A stretch of 64,000 bases of DNA from Tilletiopsis washingtonensis (Eukaryota > Basidiomycota > Exobasidiomycetes > Entylomatales), in the NCBI RefSeq assembly GCF_003144115.1, contig NW_020311999.1:663583-727582 (forward strand), in the 5' to 3' direction. Below are positions 44,617 to 55,776 of the stretch, piece after piece. Each line of letters opens with the position of its first letter. Position 1 is the first letter of the stretch. The notes beneath the pieces are model-generated. The model did not search any database. It saw only the letters and a list, made by a program, of their open reading frames with translations, and was not told the DNA's origin. The translations under genes were made by a program, and so were the position numbers.

Positions 44617-45190
44617 TCAGACGCTGCCGCCCAACTCGGCGCGGATGATCGCCTCCATCTGCTGTGGGCCGCAGCGCGGCGGGCTCTCAAAGAAGGGCGG
44701 CAGCTTCTCGCCGTTGCGCATGGCCGCGCGCGTGTCGAGGCCGAGATTGGCCCAGGCGTCGTGGATACGCTCCAGCTCGGCGGTGCGACGTGCGGCTTTG
44801 GCCTCGGCGCGTGCGGTGGCCAGCTTGGAGCCGAGGAGAGCGGTGGCGAGCTTGGAGGGCGTGGCAGGCTGTGGAGGAGTGAAAGTCAGCCGGTGAAGAC
44901 TGCGGCGCAGCGAGAAGGCAACTCACCTCGGCGGACGCCTCGACTGCCTCGTACGGCGGCGGCGCAGCGTCCTCGCTGGCGCGCGCTGCCTTCTCGTCGC
45001 TGGCGCTGGCAGTGGCCCTGGCGTTGGCGAGCGGGCGCGACCAATTGACGTTGCCGGAGCGCTTCTCGCGGCGCAGCGCGTCAAGGCTGCAGAGCTGCGC
45101 ATCGCGCGCACGCGGCGTCATGGCGGCCAACGGCGAGACGGCGACGTTGGGCGCGGCGGGCGTGGAGGAGAGAAGCATGGCGGAGAGCAT
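44617..45190 (-). CDS. Hypothetical 171-aa protein
   Basis: Exons, minus strand: 45190-44927, 44868-44617; 516 nt, 171 aa, with one 58-nt intron. The N-terminal half is Ala/Ser-rich and disordered, with a short DAQLCSLDALRREKRSGN motif. The C-terminal half begins with a predicted helix or coiled coil (LATARAEAKAARRTAELERI) and ends in a compact region, LPPFFESPPRCGPQQMEAI, that looks conserved rather than random. No family is recognised. In-frame ATGs at 45178 and 45118 are alternative starts. It converges with NUP84 (201 bp between stops) and is divergent from the gene at 49271 across a 4 kb gap. Confidence 0.65.
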
Positions 45191-48100
45191 GGCTAGCTAG
45201 GTGAAGTTGCGAGAGGCTGAGGTGGAGAGCGTGGGACCTGAGGTCTGAGCGTGGGAGCGGTGCGAAGAGCGAAGAGCGGATGCTAGGAACGGAGCAGCGC
45301 CAGCGACCGCTGCTCTTATAGGCCTGAGCGCCATCGCAGTCGAGTCGGAGAGGATGGTGAGCGCTCATCGTCGACTGCGAGTGCGATGGGGCGTGGATGC
45401 GCTTTGCGATGGACGAGCAATTGACACACTGCTGCGCCCGCGAGTGCGAGGAGAGCGCGACGCGCCTGAGCAATTCCCTTGTCCTCGATTCCGAGGCCAC
45501 TCGCCGCGCAGAACTTTCTCGAGTCAGAGTCTTTGTATCCTCACGTCGCAGCAGCTTCTCTCCTGCACACGTGCTTTCGCAGGAGCGCTGGCCCCGCTGC
45601 CTCGATGGGCGACTCTCTCGCACAAGCCTCTCGCAGGAACGGCGGCCCGACCGCCGGTTCGGAGGCGCGCATCGGACGCACTGCGCACGCCTGCGCCGCA
45701 CGCTGCGCCGCTCCGCCCAGCGCCCGCCGCGAAATGATGCCGATGCAGGACAGTGCCGAGACTACGGCAACTTCCTTGCGTGCTGCTGCCGAGCCTCTCG
45801 GTAGATCTTGTCGGCGGCGGCCAGGCGCAGTCAGCGCCCGCGAGGCAGCGCTCCAGGCCGTTCCGTCACGACGCGGCCGCGATCACCTGCGCCTGCCGCG
45901 CGCCGCCAAGGGCCGCACGCGATCTCAAGCGCGCCATCGGGGGCCGGCTATGCTTGCTGCGCTGCCATGCTCCGCCTCCCACGCTCTGCGCATCGCACAG
46001 CGCAGCGTGCAGCGGGTGTCTCTCTGCCCAGCTAAGCGCATGGATGATGCTGGACAGCCAGTCCTCGCGCCAGAAGCGACGGTGCGGAGCGCTGGAACCG
46101 CCGCGCAGCAGTGATGAGGCGGGCCGAGCGCGGGCACGGGCAGCGCCTGACGCCATCGCACGAGGCTCGAGCGCCGCAGCAGCCTGGCGTTGCCGCCAAC
46201 GCGGCAGCATGCTGGTGGCTGGTGGCCGCAGCTGCGCCTGCGCGCCACAGTCTTGGGCGAGACCCGATGCTGGACAAAGACGGCGAGGTCAGCGCAGGGT
46301 CCGCATCTTGCGCCGGTTTGGCGTTGGGCCCCGCGCTGCACGACGGCCAACCCGCAGCGTCTCTTGCGGCGGCGGCGGCATCAACGCTCGTTTCTGTCGC
46401 GCTTTGGCGCTGCGCCAGACATTCTCTTGCGAGAGAGACACGCCTCTGCTGCCCTGCTGCCACTCTTACTGCGGCGGCGCCTGCAGCTTGCTCTCCTGCG
46501 CGGGCCGCTCTGGGACGAGCCCTCTGTCGCGCTGCCGCCCCAGCAGCATCAAGTCTGCACCCTCCCGCCACCCGCTGAATCGCAGCCAAACCGCCCTCAG
46601 AGGTCGATTGCGAAATTCTCGACAACGGGAGCCATCACCTCTGAGCGCTGCCTCGGCCCTCGGCTCCGCGCTGGTGCCGAGTACCGTCTCCCTCTTGCCC
46701 GTCGTCATGCGAGGCCCTTGGGCGCTGCCGAGCGCTAGGCGACTGGCTGGGTGCCAACGCGCCGCTCCGCCCAGCTCAGCCGCGCTGGCGCCCTCGGCGT
46801 CGGCTGCACGCTGCGGACGCGGAGCGCCCAGCGCCAGCCGCTGCAGGTGGGCCGTTGGAGTGCGGGGAAGGCGCGGGCTAGGCGAGGCGCTGAGCTCGTG
46901 GTCATGGTCCGCCTAGCACGAGCCCCCTTTCGAGCGCACTCCGCAAATTAGGCTGCTTGTACGTGTGGGTGTTGCGCAGCTCAAGGGGCTCGAGCGGGGG
47001 CCCAAGCTGACGTTCTGGCTGGCGGCGTCTCGGCGCCATGGCGTGGGCTGAGATGCAGCATCTGACGCGCTTGGCCGACGAGACGGCTCCGTGACGGCTG
47101 CGGCGACATGTGGCTGACGTGCGAGAAGCGGCTGCCTCGACGTTCGAGGACAAGGCGACACGCCGCCACCGCAGAGGCGAGGAGACGGCGGCGGGCCGCA
47201 GTACGCCGCGCCGGGCGGTGCAACGCACACTGCGGCTGCTGCAGCACGCAGGCACGGCGGCGGCGCGGAGGCAGTCCAGTTCCGCAGCATGCAGCAACGC
47301 AGACGAGTCTCGCCGGCAGCACGGCGCCAGTGCGGCGGGACAAGGGGCGACGCAGCTCTCGCAAGCGCGAAGACCCATCGGGCAAGCGGGCCAAGCAAGA
47401 TGCGCTCTTGCTTCGACGCCGCACGGCCGCGGGCTCGAGCACGAGGACAAAGAGCCGCTGCGGCGCTCTGCCACTCTTACGCGTTACTGCCTGCGCTGCA
47501 TGCTGCGCTGCGGTGTCCAAACGTGCACCTAGCTCTTGGGCTGCAGCCGAAACGGCGCTGCCGCGAGGAGAAGAGACGAGCAGCAGCGCGCAGCAGCGCC
47601 GGCGCGCGCATGCGCATGGGCCTTCCCCTCTCTCCCCACCCTTTCTGCCCAGAACGACGCCGTCCTGCAAACGACGTCGCCGCTGCATGCGCAGTCCGCG
47701 TCCGAGCCTCGGCTGCAATGCAGGCGCGGTGCCCCGCACTGCGAAGTTGTGTGCCTCCCGGCGTGCGAAGACAAGGCGCAGAGGATGCGAAGTTTGCCAG
47801 ATGCGAGCGCCGCAGCCGCGCAGGACAGGACGCACCGGCCCGTGGGCGCGGCCACGGCGTTTGCACGACGAGCAAGCCGCGACGGCGCCGCCGGCGCCGC
47901 GCCTCGTCTTCCTCCTCATCACTCGTCTCTCAAGGGTGACGCGCTGCCGAGCGGGATGCCTCGGCGACCGTCCGCGGCTGCTCAGCCCCGTTCGGCAGCT
48001 TGCGAACTCGACGATCCGCACTCCGCCACGGCCCCTTCGCAGCGGTGGTTTTGGAGATGGGCGTCGTTGCGCCGCAGCGTCGCCGCCTCAAACGGCGCGT

Positions 48101-49270
48101 ACGCGCGCGTGGGCTGCAAGCACAAGAGCGAAGCTGCCGGCTGCACGCCGAGGGCTGAGCGCTGCGGCTGTCTGCCTGTCTGTCAAGAGCGCTGACGTGC
48201 CGGAACACGCCTCGGCTGCGGCTGCACACGCGGGACGGTGCCTGCGTCGGCTGCGAGAAGGATGCAACGCACGAGCAGCGCGCAGGACACGGCACCTCGC
48301 CGCGACGAGGGCACGCATGAGTTCCAACGCCTGGCTTAGCGGCCCGGCGCATGATGGCGCCCGTAGCGTCTCGCTGAGCTCGGCATCCGGAGGGCGCGTG
48401 GTGGGAGCGCGAGGCGATGCCGCGGCCTTCGCGCGACACAAAGTGCGCGGCGCTGCCCCTCTGCCGAAGCGGTGCGGTGCGTGCCGTGCCCGCGTGCCGC
48501 CGCGCGGCGCCAGCCGCAGTGCAAGTTCGCACGCCTGCCGCGCCATGCACGCTTGCCCGCCGCGCGCTGCACTCCGCACCGCCAGCCAGCAGCAGCTTGG
48601 CCGGCCGCCGGCGGCCGAGCAGTGTACCGCAGTCGCGGCGGGTGCGACCTGGCTGCCGCGGCGCTGCAGGGCAAGGCGGAGTCGCAGGTGGCAGACGCCT
48701 GCGCCGAGGGTGCGGCCCAACACACAGGCCTGGTGCGCCCGATGGCCTTCGCTGGGCGCCGTGTGCTGCTCGCACGCCTGCCGTCGCAGCAGTTTGCGCT
48801 GCCTCTCGCGCCGACGCCGCCTTGCGCTGGGAACGCCGGCACGGCCCCTGTGTCGGTGCGCGGGAGCAAGAGGCAGGCGAGAGTGGCGGCCGCGCCATCG
48901 TCCACGCTGCAGCGCGCCGTGCGGAGTGCGCCTCTTGGCTGCAGCAGCAGACGCAGGCGGCCAGGCGCGTCTTGATGCGCCGCCGTTTGCCTCCTCTCGC
49001 GGCCGGCCCCTGGGGCAACGCAGCGCGCACACCGCACAGCGCTGCCGGCATGCCGCTCCCGCGTGCGCGATGCCACTTTGTCCCAGAGAGCGCCGCATGA
49101 TGGGAGCGCTGATGGGACAGAGGAGCAGGCCGGCCGGCAGCACGCGGCACAGACAGCTCCAGGACCGCCGCCGTGCACGAAGAGCAGCAGGCCAGAGCAG
49201 CATCAGCCAGCGCCGCACCCAAGAGCCTCCTCTTCTCGCCGCTCCCGTCCTTCTCACCACACCATCCGCC
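45191..49270. other. 4.1 kb stop-poor region without a supportable gene
   Basis: This is by far the largest gap between genes here. Many long open frames exist on both strands (for example + 45753-46916, - 48088-50094), but they overlap each other in several frames, are dominated by Arg, Ala, Ser, Cys and Pro, show no family motif, and have no consistent donor/branch/acceptor sets. I read them as chance frames in GC-rich DNA. The region may be a large regulatory space for the divergent pair 45190/49271 or encode a non-coding transcript. Slightly AT-richer DNA occurs only at 45190-45560. Confidence 0.5.
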
Positions 49271-50866
49271 ATGCTCGCCTCGCCCGTCACGACGCCCGGC
49301 GACCTGCCCTGGCTGCACGCCACGGCCGCCTCCAACGCCTGGCTCCACGCCCTCGCCTCGCCCGACCACTTCAGCCACTCGACGGCGGCGCCGCGCAAGC
49401 TCGCCCTGCGCCTGCCGCGCGCCAGCACCGTCGCCGCCGCCACGGCCGCCGCCACGTCGCCGCGCCCACGCACGCCCAGCGACGCCGCCCTCTTCGGGCC
49501 CTCGGCCTGCGACGAGGCGCAGCCGTGGGACGCGCCGTGGCTCGGCAGCGGCCGCAGCGACGACGCCACGTCCGACGACGACGACGCCGCCACGCCCGTG
49601 CGCGCCACGTTCCACCACACGCTGCCGCGCCGCATCGCACAGCGCAAGGCCGCCGACGCCCTCGCATACAAGGGCACCACGTCGCTGCTGCAGCTCAGCA
49701 CCGTCGACCTGCCCATCGAGCCCGTGCGCGCCGCCGTCGGCTCGCCGGCACCGCGCCTGCGCCACACGCGCACCTCAGAGGCGCCCAGCCGCACCGCGCC
49801 CTCGTCGCCCTCGTCGACGCTGCGCTGCTCGCTGCGCCGCAACCACGTCCGCACCAACTCGGCGCCGCACGACGCCGCCGACGCGCCGCCGCCGCCCGCC
49901 GCGCCCGGCCTGCACGTCGACACGGCGCTGCCCGTGACGCTGCCGCCGCGCACCCTCTGCGTACCCACCGTCGAGCCGCTCGCCTTCCCGCTCGCCGAGT
50001 GGGCGCAGGACGAGCAGCGTACGGGAGCTTCTGCGGTCGCCAGCACCTCCGGCGGCGCACCGCAGCTGCAGCGCACGCTCAGCGGCGTCAGCATCGGCTC
50101 GATGAGCGGCGCCGAGAGCGACGGCAGCTGGCATGGCGATGCCGGCGACGACGACCCGGATGCTCAGCTCGCTGCTGCCAACGCCCGTGCCGTGCTGCGC
50201 GGCCACCGCCGCCCGCGCCCGCGCGTCGCCGCCGCCGTCTCGGCCGTCGCGACGGATGCACAGCGCCTGGCCGAGCGAGCAGAGGAGGTCTCGCAGGACA
50301 TGGAAATCGCGCAGCTCGCCGGCGGCGTCGTCGAGGCGCTCTCGACGCTGCTCGAGCTGCCGCTCGTCGTCATCGGCCTCTCTGCACGCCTGCTTGGCTT
50401 CGCCAAGGAGGTCGTGCCTGTGCCGTCGTCGCCCTCGCCGGCGCCGTCGCGTCTTCCGCTGCCCGCCGCGCTGAGCCGCAGCTCAAGCATCGAATCGCTC
50501 GGCTCGCTCGCTCGCATGCCGTCGCTCAGCCACTCCGTCTCCTCTCTCTCATCCTCCGACGACGAAGACGACGATGCCTTTACGCTCGCCAACGAGGCCC
50601 AGCGCGCCGCCGCCTGGCGTGCGCTCGGCGCCACGCCCGAGGAGCCGTCTGCCGAGGTCAAGCTTGCCGCTCGCCGTCGCCGCATCGCCCTCGCCACGCT
50701 GCGCCGTGCACAGGCCGACTCGCTCCGCCTCACGCCCCTCGTGCAGCAGCGCGCCGACAGCAAGGCGCGCCGCGGCGGCTCGGCGCCCGTCAGTCCGCTG
50801 TGGGACGAGAGCGAGCCGGACGTCACGTCGTACGAGCGCAGCTGGCCCAGCCTCTTCGGCCTCTAA
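49271..50866 (+). CDS. Ser/Ala-rich 531-aa protein, unknown
   Basis: A single-exon frame of 1,596 nt from ATG 49271 (CGCC ATG context) to TAA 50866. The frame is open far upstream, but upstream sequence lacks codon-like composition, and 49271 is followed at once by steady GCC/GTC/CTC-rich coding bias. The protein has disordered Ser/Pro-rich segments, an acidic patch (DDATSDDDDAA, about 93-103), a central helix-rich part (DAQRLAERAEEVSQDMEIAQ) and a mildly hydrophobic helix (LELPLVVIGLSARLLGF, about 362-378) that might touch a membrane. The C-terminus is basic and then acidic, ending ERSWPSLFGL. No family is recognised; a regulatory or cortical role would be speculation. Lack of introns is unusual for this window. 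Confidence 0.7.
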   Translation: MLASPVTTPGDLPWLHATAASNAWLHALASPDHFSHSTAAPRKLALRLPRASTVAAATAAATSPRPRTPSDAALFGPSACDEAQPWDAPWLGSGRSDDATSDDDDAATPVRATFHHTLPRRIAQRKAADALAYKGTTSLLQLSTVDLPIEPVRAAVGSPAPRLRHTRTSEAPSRTAPSSPSSTLRCSLRRNHVRTNSAPHDAADAPPPPAAPGLHVDTALPVTLPPRTLCVPTVEPLAFPLAEWAQDEQRTGASAVASTSGGAPQLQRTLSGVSIGSMSGAESDGSWHGDAGDDDPDAQLAAANARAVLRGHRRPRPRVAAAVSAVATDAQRLAERAEEVSQDMEIAQLAGGVVEALSTLLELPLVVIGLSARLLGFAKEVVPVPSSPSPAPSRLPLPAALSRSSSIESLGSLARMPSLSHSVSSLSSSDDEDDDAFTLANEAQRAAAWRALGATPEEPSAEVKLAARRRRIALATLRRAQADSLRLTPLVQQRADSKARRGGSAPVSPLWDESEPDVTSYERSWPSLFGL

Positions 50867-51429
50867 GAGCATTGGCTCATCGTCTCACCACGGTCCGACA
50901 TGCACGACCTTCTCCACCTCTCGCCATCTCCGCCTGATCTCTTCTCACGATCTCACGACACCATCTCACGTCTCCCTTCTCCACTGCTACCAAGTCTCGC
51001 CTCATCGCCTTGCCCGCTGCTACACCGCCATCGACCTACTCGTCACCCTCGGTCCCATGTCTCGTGCCCGTCATCGCTGCACGTTCCGCACCTACAGCTC
51101 TCCATCCTGCGTCACGTCTCCCAAGTCTCGGTTTCCTCCTCATTGCCCCACTGAGAGAGTCCGCCGGTTGCTTCGCCGCCCCTAGGCTCCTCTCTCGCTC
51201 TGTCATCTGTACTACCACCCACTGACCTCGAGTCAATGCACGCTGCCCGCGTCTCCCATCATCTGCAAGCGTGTGTGAAATCTTGAGTGGTGGTGGAGCT
51301 GCCGCTGCACCGGCAGGCGGGCGGTCGTCAGGGCTGCGAGAGCATACATTACATGGGGGGCAGGGCGCGTGCGTCGCGCGCAGGGGGCCGTTTTGCTCGT
51401 CTATGGGTCGGAGTGGCGTCGTGAAAGGC
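50867..51429. other. Intergenic, convergent 3' ends
   Basis: A 563-bp spacer whose first 300 bp are CT-rich on the + strand (CTCCACCTCTCGCCATCTCC and similar). It probably holds 3' UTRs of the 531-aa gene and TUF1. Confidence 0.55.
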
Positions 51430-53449
51430 TTAGCCCAGCTTAGTCACGATGCCCGTGCCGACTGCAGGCGTGGGGTCAGCAAGGCTGTCACGCAGCGCAC
51501 ACCAGCGCCAGCACTCACCCGTCTTGCCGCCCTCGCGCAGCGTGAAGCGGCTGCCCGTCTCGAGGGCCACGTCGTGCACCAGCTCGCCGACCATCTCAAT
51601 CGAGTCGCCCGGCATCACCATCTTCTCGTCGGCATCCTCCGTGCCCGGCAGGTGCGACAGCGACACGGTTACGTCCGCCGTGCGGATGAAGAGCTGCGGG
51701 CGGTACTGGGGGTTGCGGAGACGCGGTGAGCCGAGGAGCAGCGTCAGAGGCTGGCGCGGGCACTCACGCCGCTCGTGAATGGCGAGTACCGGCCGCCCTC
51801 CTCCTTGGTCAGGATGTAGCACTGGGCCTACAGACGGCGCGCGCGTGAGCACTGTGCCTTGCCATGACTGCCGCGACACTCACCTGGAACTTCTTCACCG
51901 GCTTGATCGAGCCCGGGAAGATGAGCACCTGGCCACGCTTGATCTGCTCGCGCTTGACGCCACGCAGCAGCGCGCCCATGTTGTCGCCCGCCTCGCCGCG
52001 GTCGAGCTCCTTGTGGAACATCTCGATGCCCGTGAGCGTCGTCTTCATGCTCGAGCCAAGGCCGACGATCTCGATCTCAGAGCCCTTGGTGATGGTGCCA
52101 CGCTCGACACGGCCCGTGACGACGGTGCCGCGGCCCGAGATGGAGAAGACATCCTCGACGGGCATGAGGAACGGCTTCTCCAGATCGCGCGGCGGCAGGT
52201 CGAGCCACTCGTCGGTCGACTTCATGAGCGTCTCGATGGCCTCGGCGCCGATCTTGGGGTCGCGGCCCTCGAGCGCCGCGAGCGCCGAGCCCGACGTGAT
52301 GGGCGTGTTCTCGCCGTCGAAGCCGTACGTGGAGAGCAGGTCGCGCATCTCCATCTCGACGAGCTCGAGCATCTCCGGGTCGTCGACCTGGTCGACCTTG
52401 TTGATGAAGACGACGAGCTTCTTGATGCCGACCTGGCGTGCAAGCAGCAGGTGCTCGCGCGTCTGCGGCATCTGGCCGTCGGTGGCGGACACGACGATGA
52501 TGGCGCCGCTGCGGGACTGTGAGTCTATGGCATCGCTCAAGCCGCTGCGGCACGACTCACTCCATCTGGGCGGCACCGGTGATCATGTTACGGATGTAGC
52601 TGTGCGAGGAGAGTCAGCTGGCGGCTCGGTTGCGAGCCACGTCCTGCAAGCCACGCCCTGCGAGCGGTGCAGCGCTGCGTGCGGCCACAGCTGCGCATAC
52701 AGCTCGGCGGCGCCTTTCGAGACGGCGTTCCGACGTGCGCCGCTCGTCTGCTCTCACTGCTGAAGCGCCTTGCGCTGCTACGCCTGTCTGCGCCCGCGCT
52801 TCTGCGCCACTCGCATGTCTGCTGCCCCATGCCCTGCCGCTGCGCCTCCACCTGTGCGCCCACTCACTCGGCGTGGCCCGGGCAGTCGACGTGGGCGTAG
52901 TGGCGCGCCTCGGTCTCGTACTCGACGTGCGCGGTGGAGATGGTGATGCCGCGCGCCTTCTCCTCGGGCGCCTTGTCGATGCTGGCGTAGTCGACAAACT
53001 TGCCCGAGCCGCTCTTCTCGTGCAGCACCTTTGTGATGGCGGCGGTGAGCGTCGTCTTGCCGTGGTCTGGCGGCGGAAGAGGGTGAGCATCGGCAGAGCT
53101 GCAGCGCCGCAGCCTCGCGCCCGCGACGCACCGACGTGGCCGATGGTGCCGATGTTCATGTGCGGCTTGTTGCGCAGGAACTTGCCGCCGGCCTCGGCGG
53201 CGTACGTGCGTGCGGCGCCGGCGAGGCGCAGCGGCGGCAGCGCAGCCGAGAGGCGCGGGCGGCTGCTGTGCGCCTTGGGCGCGGCCGCGGGCACTGCGAG
53301 GAGGGTGGTGAGCGACAGCCAGGCGGTGCCTGTAGAGTGAGAGACGGACCGCTGGAGCGCAGCGGCGCGGCGGAGAGCGAGGGCAGCTGCGCGGTGCTGA
53401 AGCGGCGCAGCGCCGAGCGGGCCGCGGCGGGCGTGCGGAGGAGCGACAT
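51430..53449 (-). CDS. TUF1: Mitochondrial elongation factor Tu
   Basis: Exons, minus strand: 53449-53350, 53293-53132, 53066-52868, 52599-52561, 52508-51884, 51827-51768, 51705-51519, 51461-51430; 1,404 nt, 467 aa. It is a GTPase that delivers aminoacyl-tRNA to mitochondrial ribosomes. The first 60 or so residues are basic and acid-poor ([18 protein letters not shown]), a mitochondrial targeting sequence. G1 GHVDHGKTT, G2 RGITIS, G3 DCPGHADY, G4 NKVD and G5 SGSAL are all intact. Domains 2 and 3 follow ([27 protein letters not shown]; ending [10 protein letters not shown]). Intron 1 has a GTCCGT donor, less regular than its neighbours. Intron 3 (52867-52600) is 268 nt; the rest are 51-65 nt. 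The gene is divergent from LEO1. Confidence 0.95.
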
Positions 53450-53760
53450 GGCGGGTGAGAAGGGCGAGGGCGAGAGCGGGGTGTGGGGATGCTGCTGGAG
53501 CAGAGGCAGGTGGAGCGGGCGCCGTCGAGCGCCGTCACCCTCGCCTGTGCGCTCACCATCACCCCCGCTCAGCTGGCTGGGCATCGCTCGCTGCTCAGAC
53601 GCTGCGCCAGGTCCTTCTTGGTCAGAAATTGGCCGGCTTGCGCCGCGCGCCGCGCGTCACGTGCCGCGTGGGAACAGGCGCACCTGGAAGCTGGCCTCAC
53701 GTCCACATCCACGCTCCTCCTTGCCTCGCCCCCTCCACACCCCGCACCCGCACCGCGGCC
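53450..53760. promoter_or_regulatory. Divergent promoter region TUF1/LEO1
   Basis: A 311-bp region between two diverging housekeeping genes. A C-rich tract lies immediately before the LEO1 ATG. No known site stands out. Confidence 0.45.
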
Positions 53761-55620
53761 ATGTCGCTCCCCTCGTCGCCGCACAGCGCAGCCTCGGGCG
53801 CACCCGCAGCGCCGGCGCCCGAGCCGATGCAGCTCGACGCGCCCGCGCCCGCCTCGGCCGCCGCCAGCGACGCCGGCTCGCTCTTCGGCGGCGACGACGA
53901 CGACGCCGACGCGGCCGTCGGGCGCGAGGCGCGCCCGGGCGAGACGGAGGGTGAGCGCACCGATGCCGTGGCAGAGGCGGACGACGACCTCTTCGGCGCC
54001 AGCGACGACGAGCCCGAGGAGCGCCTCGAGCAGGCAGAGGCACGCAGCGACGACGGCAGCGACGACGAGGTTGTCAACGCCGCACGCAAGCGGCATGGCG
54101 AGTGAGTACATGCTGCAGCGTCTCGGCGCGTCGGTAACACCGCTGATGCCGCTTGTGCACAACAGCAAGCGTGCGGCCACGCCTTCCTCCGCCAGCGGCT
54201 CGCTGCGCACGCCCTCGCCCTCGCCCGGCGCCGGCGACGACGACCTCGAGCACCGCGAGGACGGCAGTCCGATGGGCGGGCGCCGCGCCACGCCGCCGCC
54301 CGAGAAGGAGGCCCTCTACACGGCGCTGCAGCTGCCGTCGATGCCCGTGCGCCGCGGGGCGCCGCACTACCTCGCCCGCCTGCCCAACTTCCTCGGCTTC
54401 ATTGAGCGGCCATACGATCCCGAGACGCTCAATGAGGAGGAGGAGGAGCGCACGCGCGGCACCGACCGCATTGAGGACATCCCTACACGCAAGGTCGTGC
54501 ACGGCAACAGCACGGGTCGCTGGCGATGGGGTGACGAGCGTGACGAGAACGGACTGCGGGTGAGTGCGCGGCATTGCGAGGCGATCTAGAGCTCGTGTTG
54601 AGCTCTCACGTTGCAGACACGGCAATCGAACACGCGCATCGTGCGCTGGAGCGACGGCACGCTGTCGCTGCAGATGGGCTCTGAGATCTACGACATCACC
54701 GAGTCGGTGGAGCGTGCGGGCGCTCCGGCTAGTGGCGCTGCCGCAGACGGCATCTCGCAGGCGGGCATGGCGTCGCAGACGGCGCCGGCGATGGGCTCGG
54801 GTGACGCAGCTGCAGCGCAGCGCGCGCGGCCAGCACAACCGCTGCAGCATCTCTTCGTGCGCATGCCCGACCAGCAGAGCTATCTCGCCGAGGGCCCTAT
54901 TGCCGGTACGCTGGGTCTGCGGCCCACCGACGTGCAGTCCGAGACGCACAAGCGTCTGGCACGTGCCGTCAAGCAGCAGCGCGGCGCCCGTGTGACGCAG
55001 ATGCAGTTCGACACGCATGCCGAGGATCCCGAGGCGGCAAAAGCGCGCATCGAGAAGGAGCAGCGCCAGAACAGCCTCAAGGAGGCGCGCAAGAAGGGCA
55101 AGGGCCGCCTGGCGCGCGATGACGAGGACTTTAGCACGTCGCGCAGACGCCATGTGCCGCTGGGCCGCTCTGCGGCAGCGCTGGGCTCGGATGAGGACGA
55201 GGAGGAGGAAGAGGCAGTCGCTAGCGGCGGCGAGGATGTGAGTGTCTCTCGAAGCTGCGAGTATGGCGAGCTGTGCTGACGCTATCACCAGGGCTTCGTG
55301 GTGGACGACGCATCGGACGAGGGCGAGGATGCCGAGGGCAGCGCCATGGACGTGGACGACGAGCCGGACGCGCTGGACCTGATGGACGGACGCATCGTGA
55401 GTTGCGTGCGAACTGTCGAGCCTCGCACAGCAGCTAAAGGCCGTTCTCGCCCCTGTAGGAGGCAGAAGCAGCACGGAGAGCAAAGCAAGGCTCCAAGGCC
55501 GCGCCGGCAGCGACGACGAGCGTCGAGGACGACCTCGATGCAGCTGCCGGCGGTAGCACAGAGGCCGAGGCCGGCTCGCGGCAGCGGCGCCGCGTCGTCA
55601 TGGACAGCGACGAGGAGTAG
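53761..55620 (+). CDS. LEO1: Paf1-complex subunit LEO1
   Basis: Exons 53761-54101, 54166-54559, 54617-55237, 55292-55396, 55459-55620; 1,623 nt, 540 aa. LEO1 acts in the PAF1 complex on RNA polymerase II during elongation and histone modification. The N-terminus is acidic and disordered (GGDDDDADA, ASDDEPEER). The LEO1 core is clear: HYLARLPNFLGFIERPYDP, then GRWRWGDERDENGL, RQSNTRIVRWSDGTLSLQMG, EIYDI, QHLFVRMPDQQSYLAEG and MQFDTHAEDPEAAKARIEKE. The tail is basic then acidic, ending VVMDSDEE. All introns are 54-64 nt with consensus ends. Start 53761 is the first ATG after the C-rich tract. It converges with the kinase gene with 156 bp between stops. Confidence 0.93.
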
Positions 55621-55776
55621 AAATGCCAGCATTACGTCACGCGCAACACAGCTGAGGGACATGGACGGGACGATTGAGAATGAGGTGAGGATGTAGTAGT
55701 GAAGTGCAAGTGGTGATGGGGTGTCGTGATTGGGGTCGTCAAGAGTCGTTAGGTGAAGGCAGGGCGCTGGCCCACA

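Noticed and set aside
45753-46916. 387-residue open frame in the 4 kb gap
   Set aside because: No motif, no splice support, amino-acid make-up of random GC-rich sequence, and overlapping open frames on the other strand.
47108-49270. Upstream extension of the 531-aa frame to a 1,252-residue protein
   Set aside because: The upstream part is Arg/Ala/Cys-rich and reads like chance open frame. Coding-like composition starts only at the ATG at 49271.
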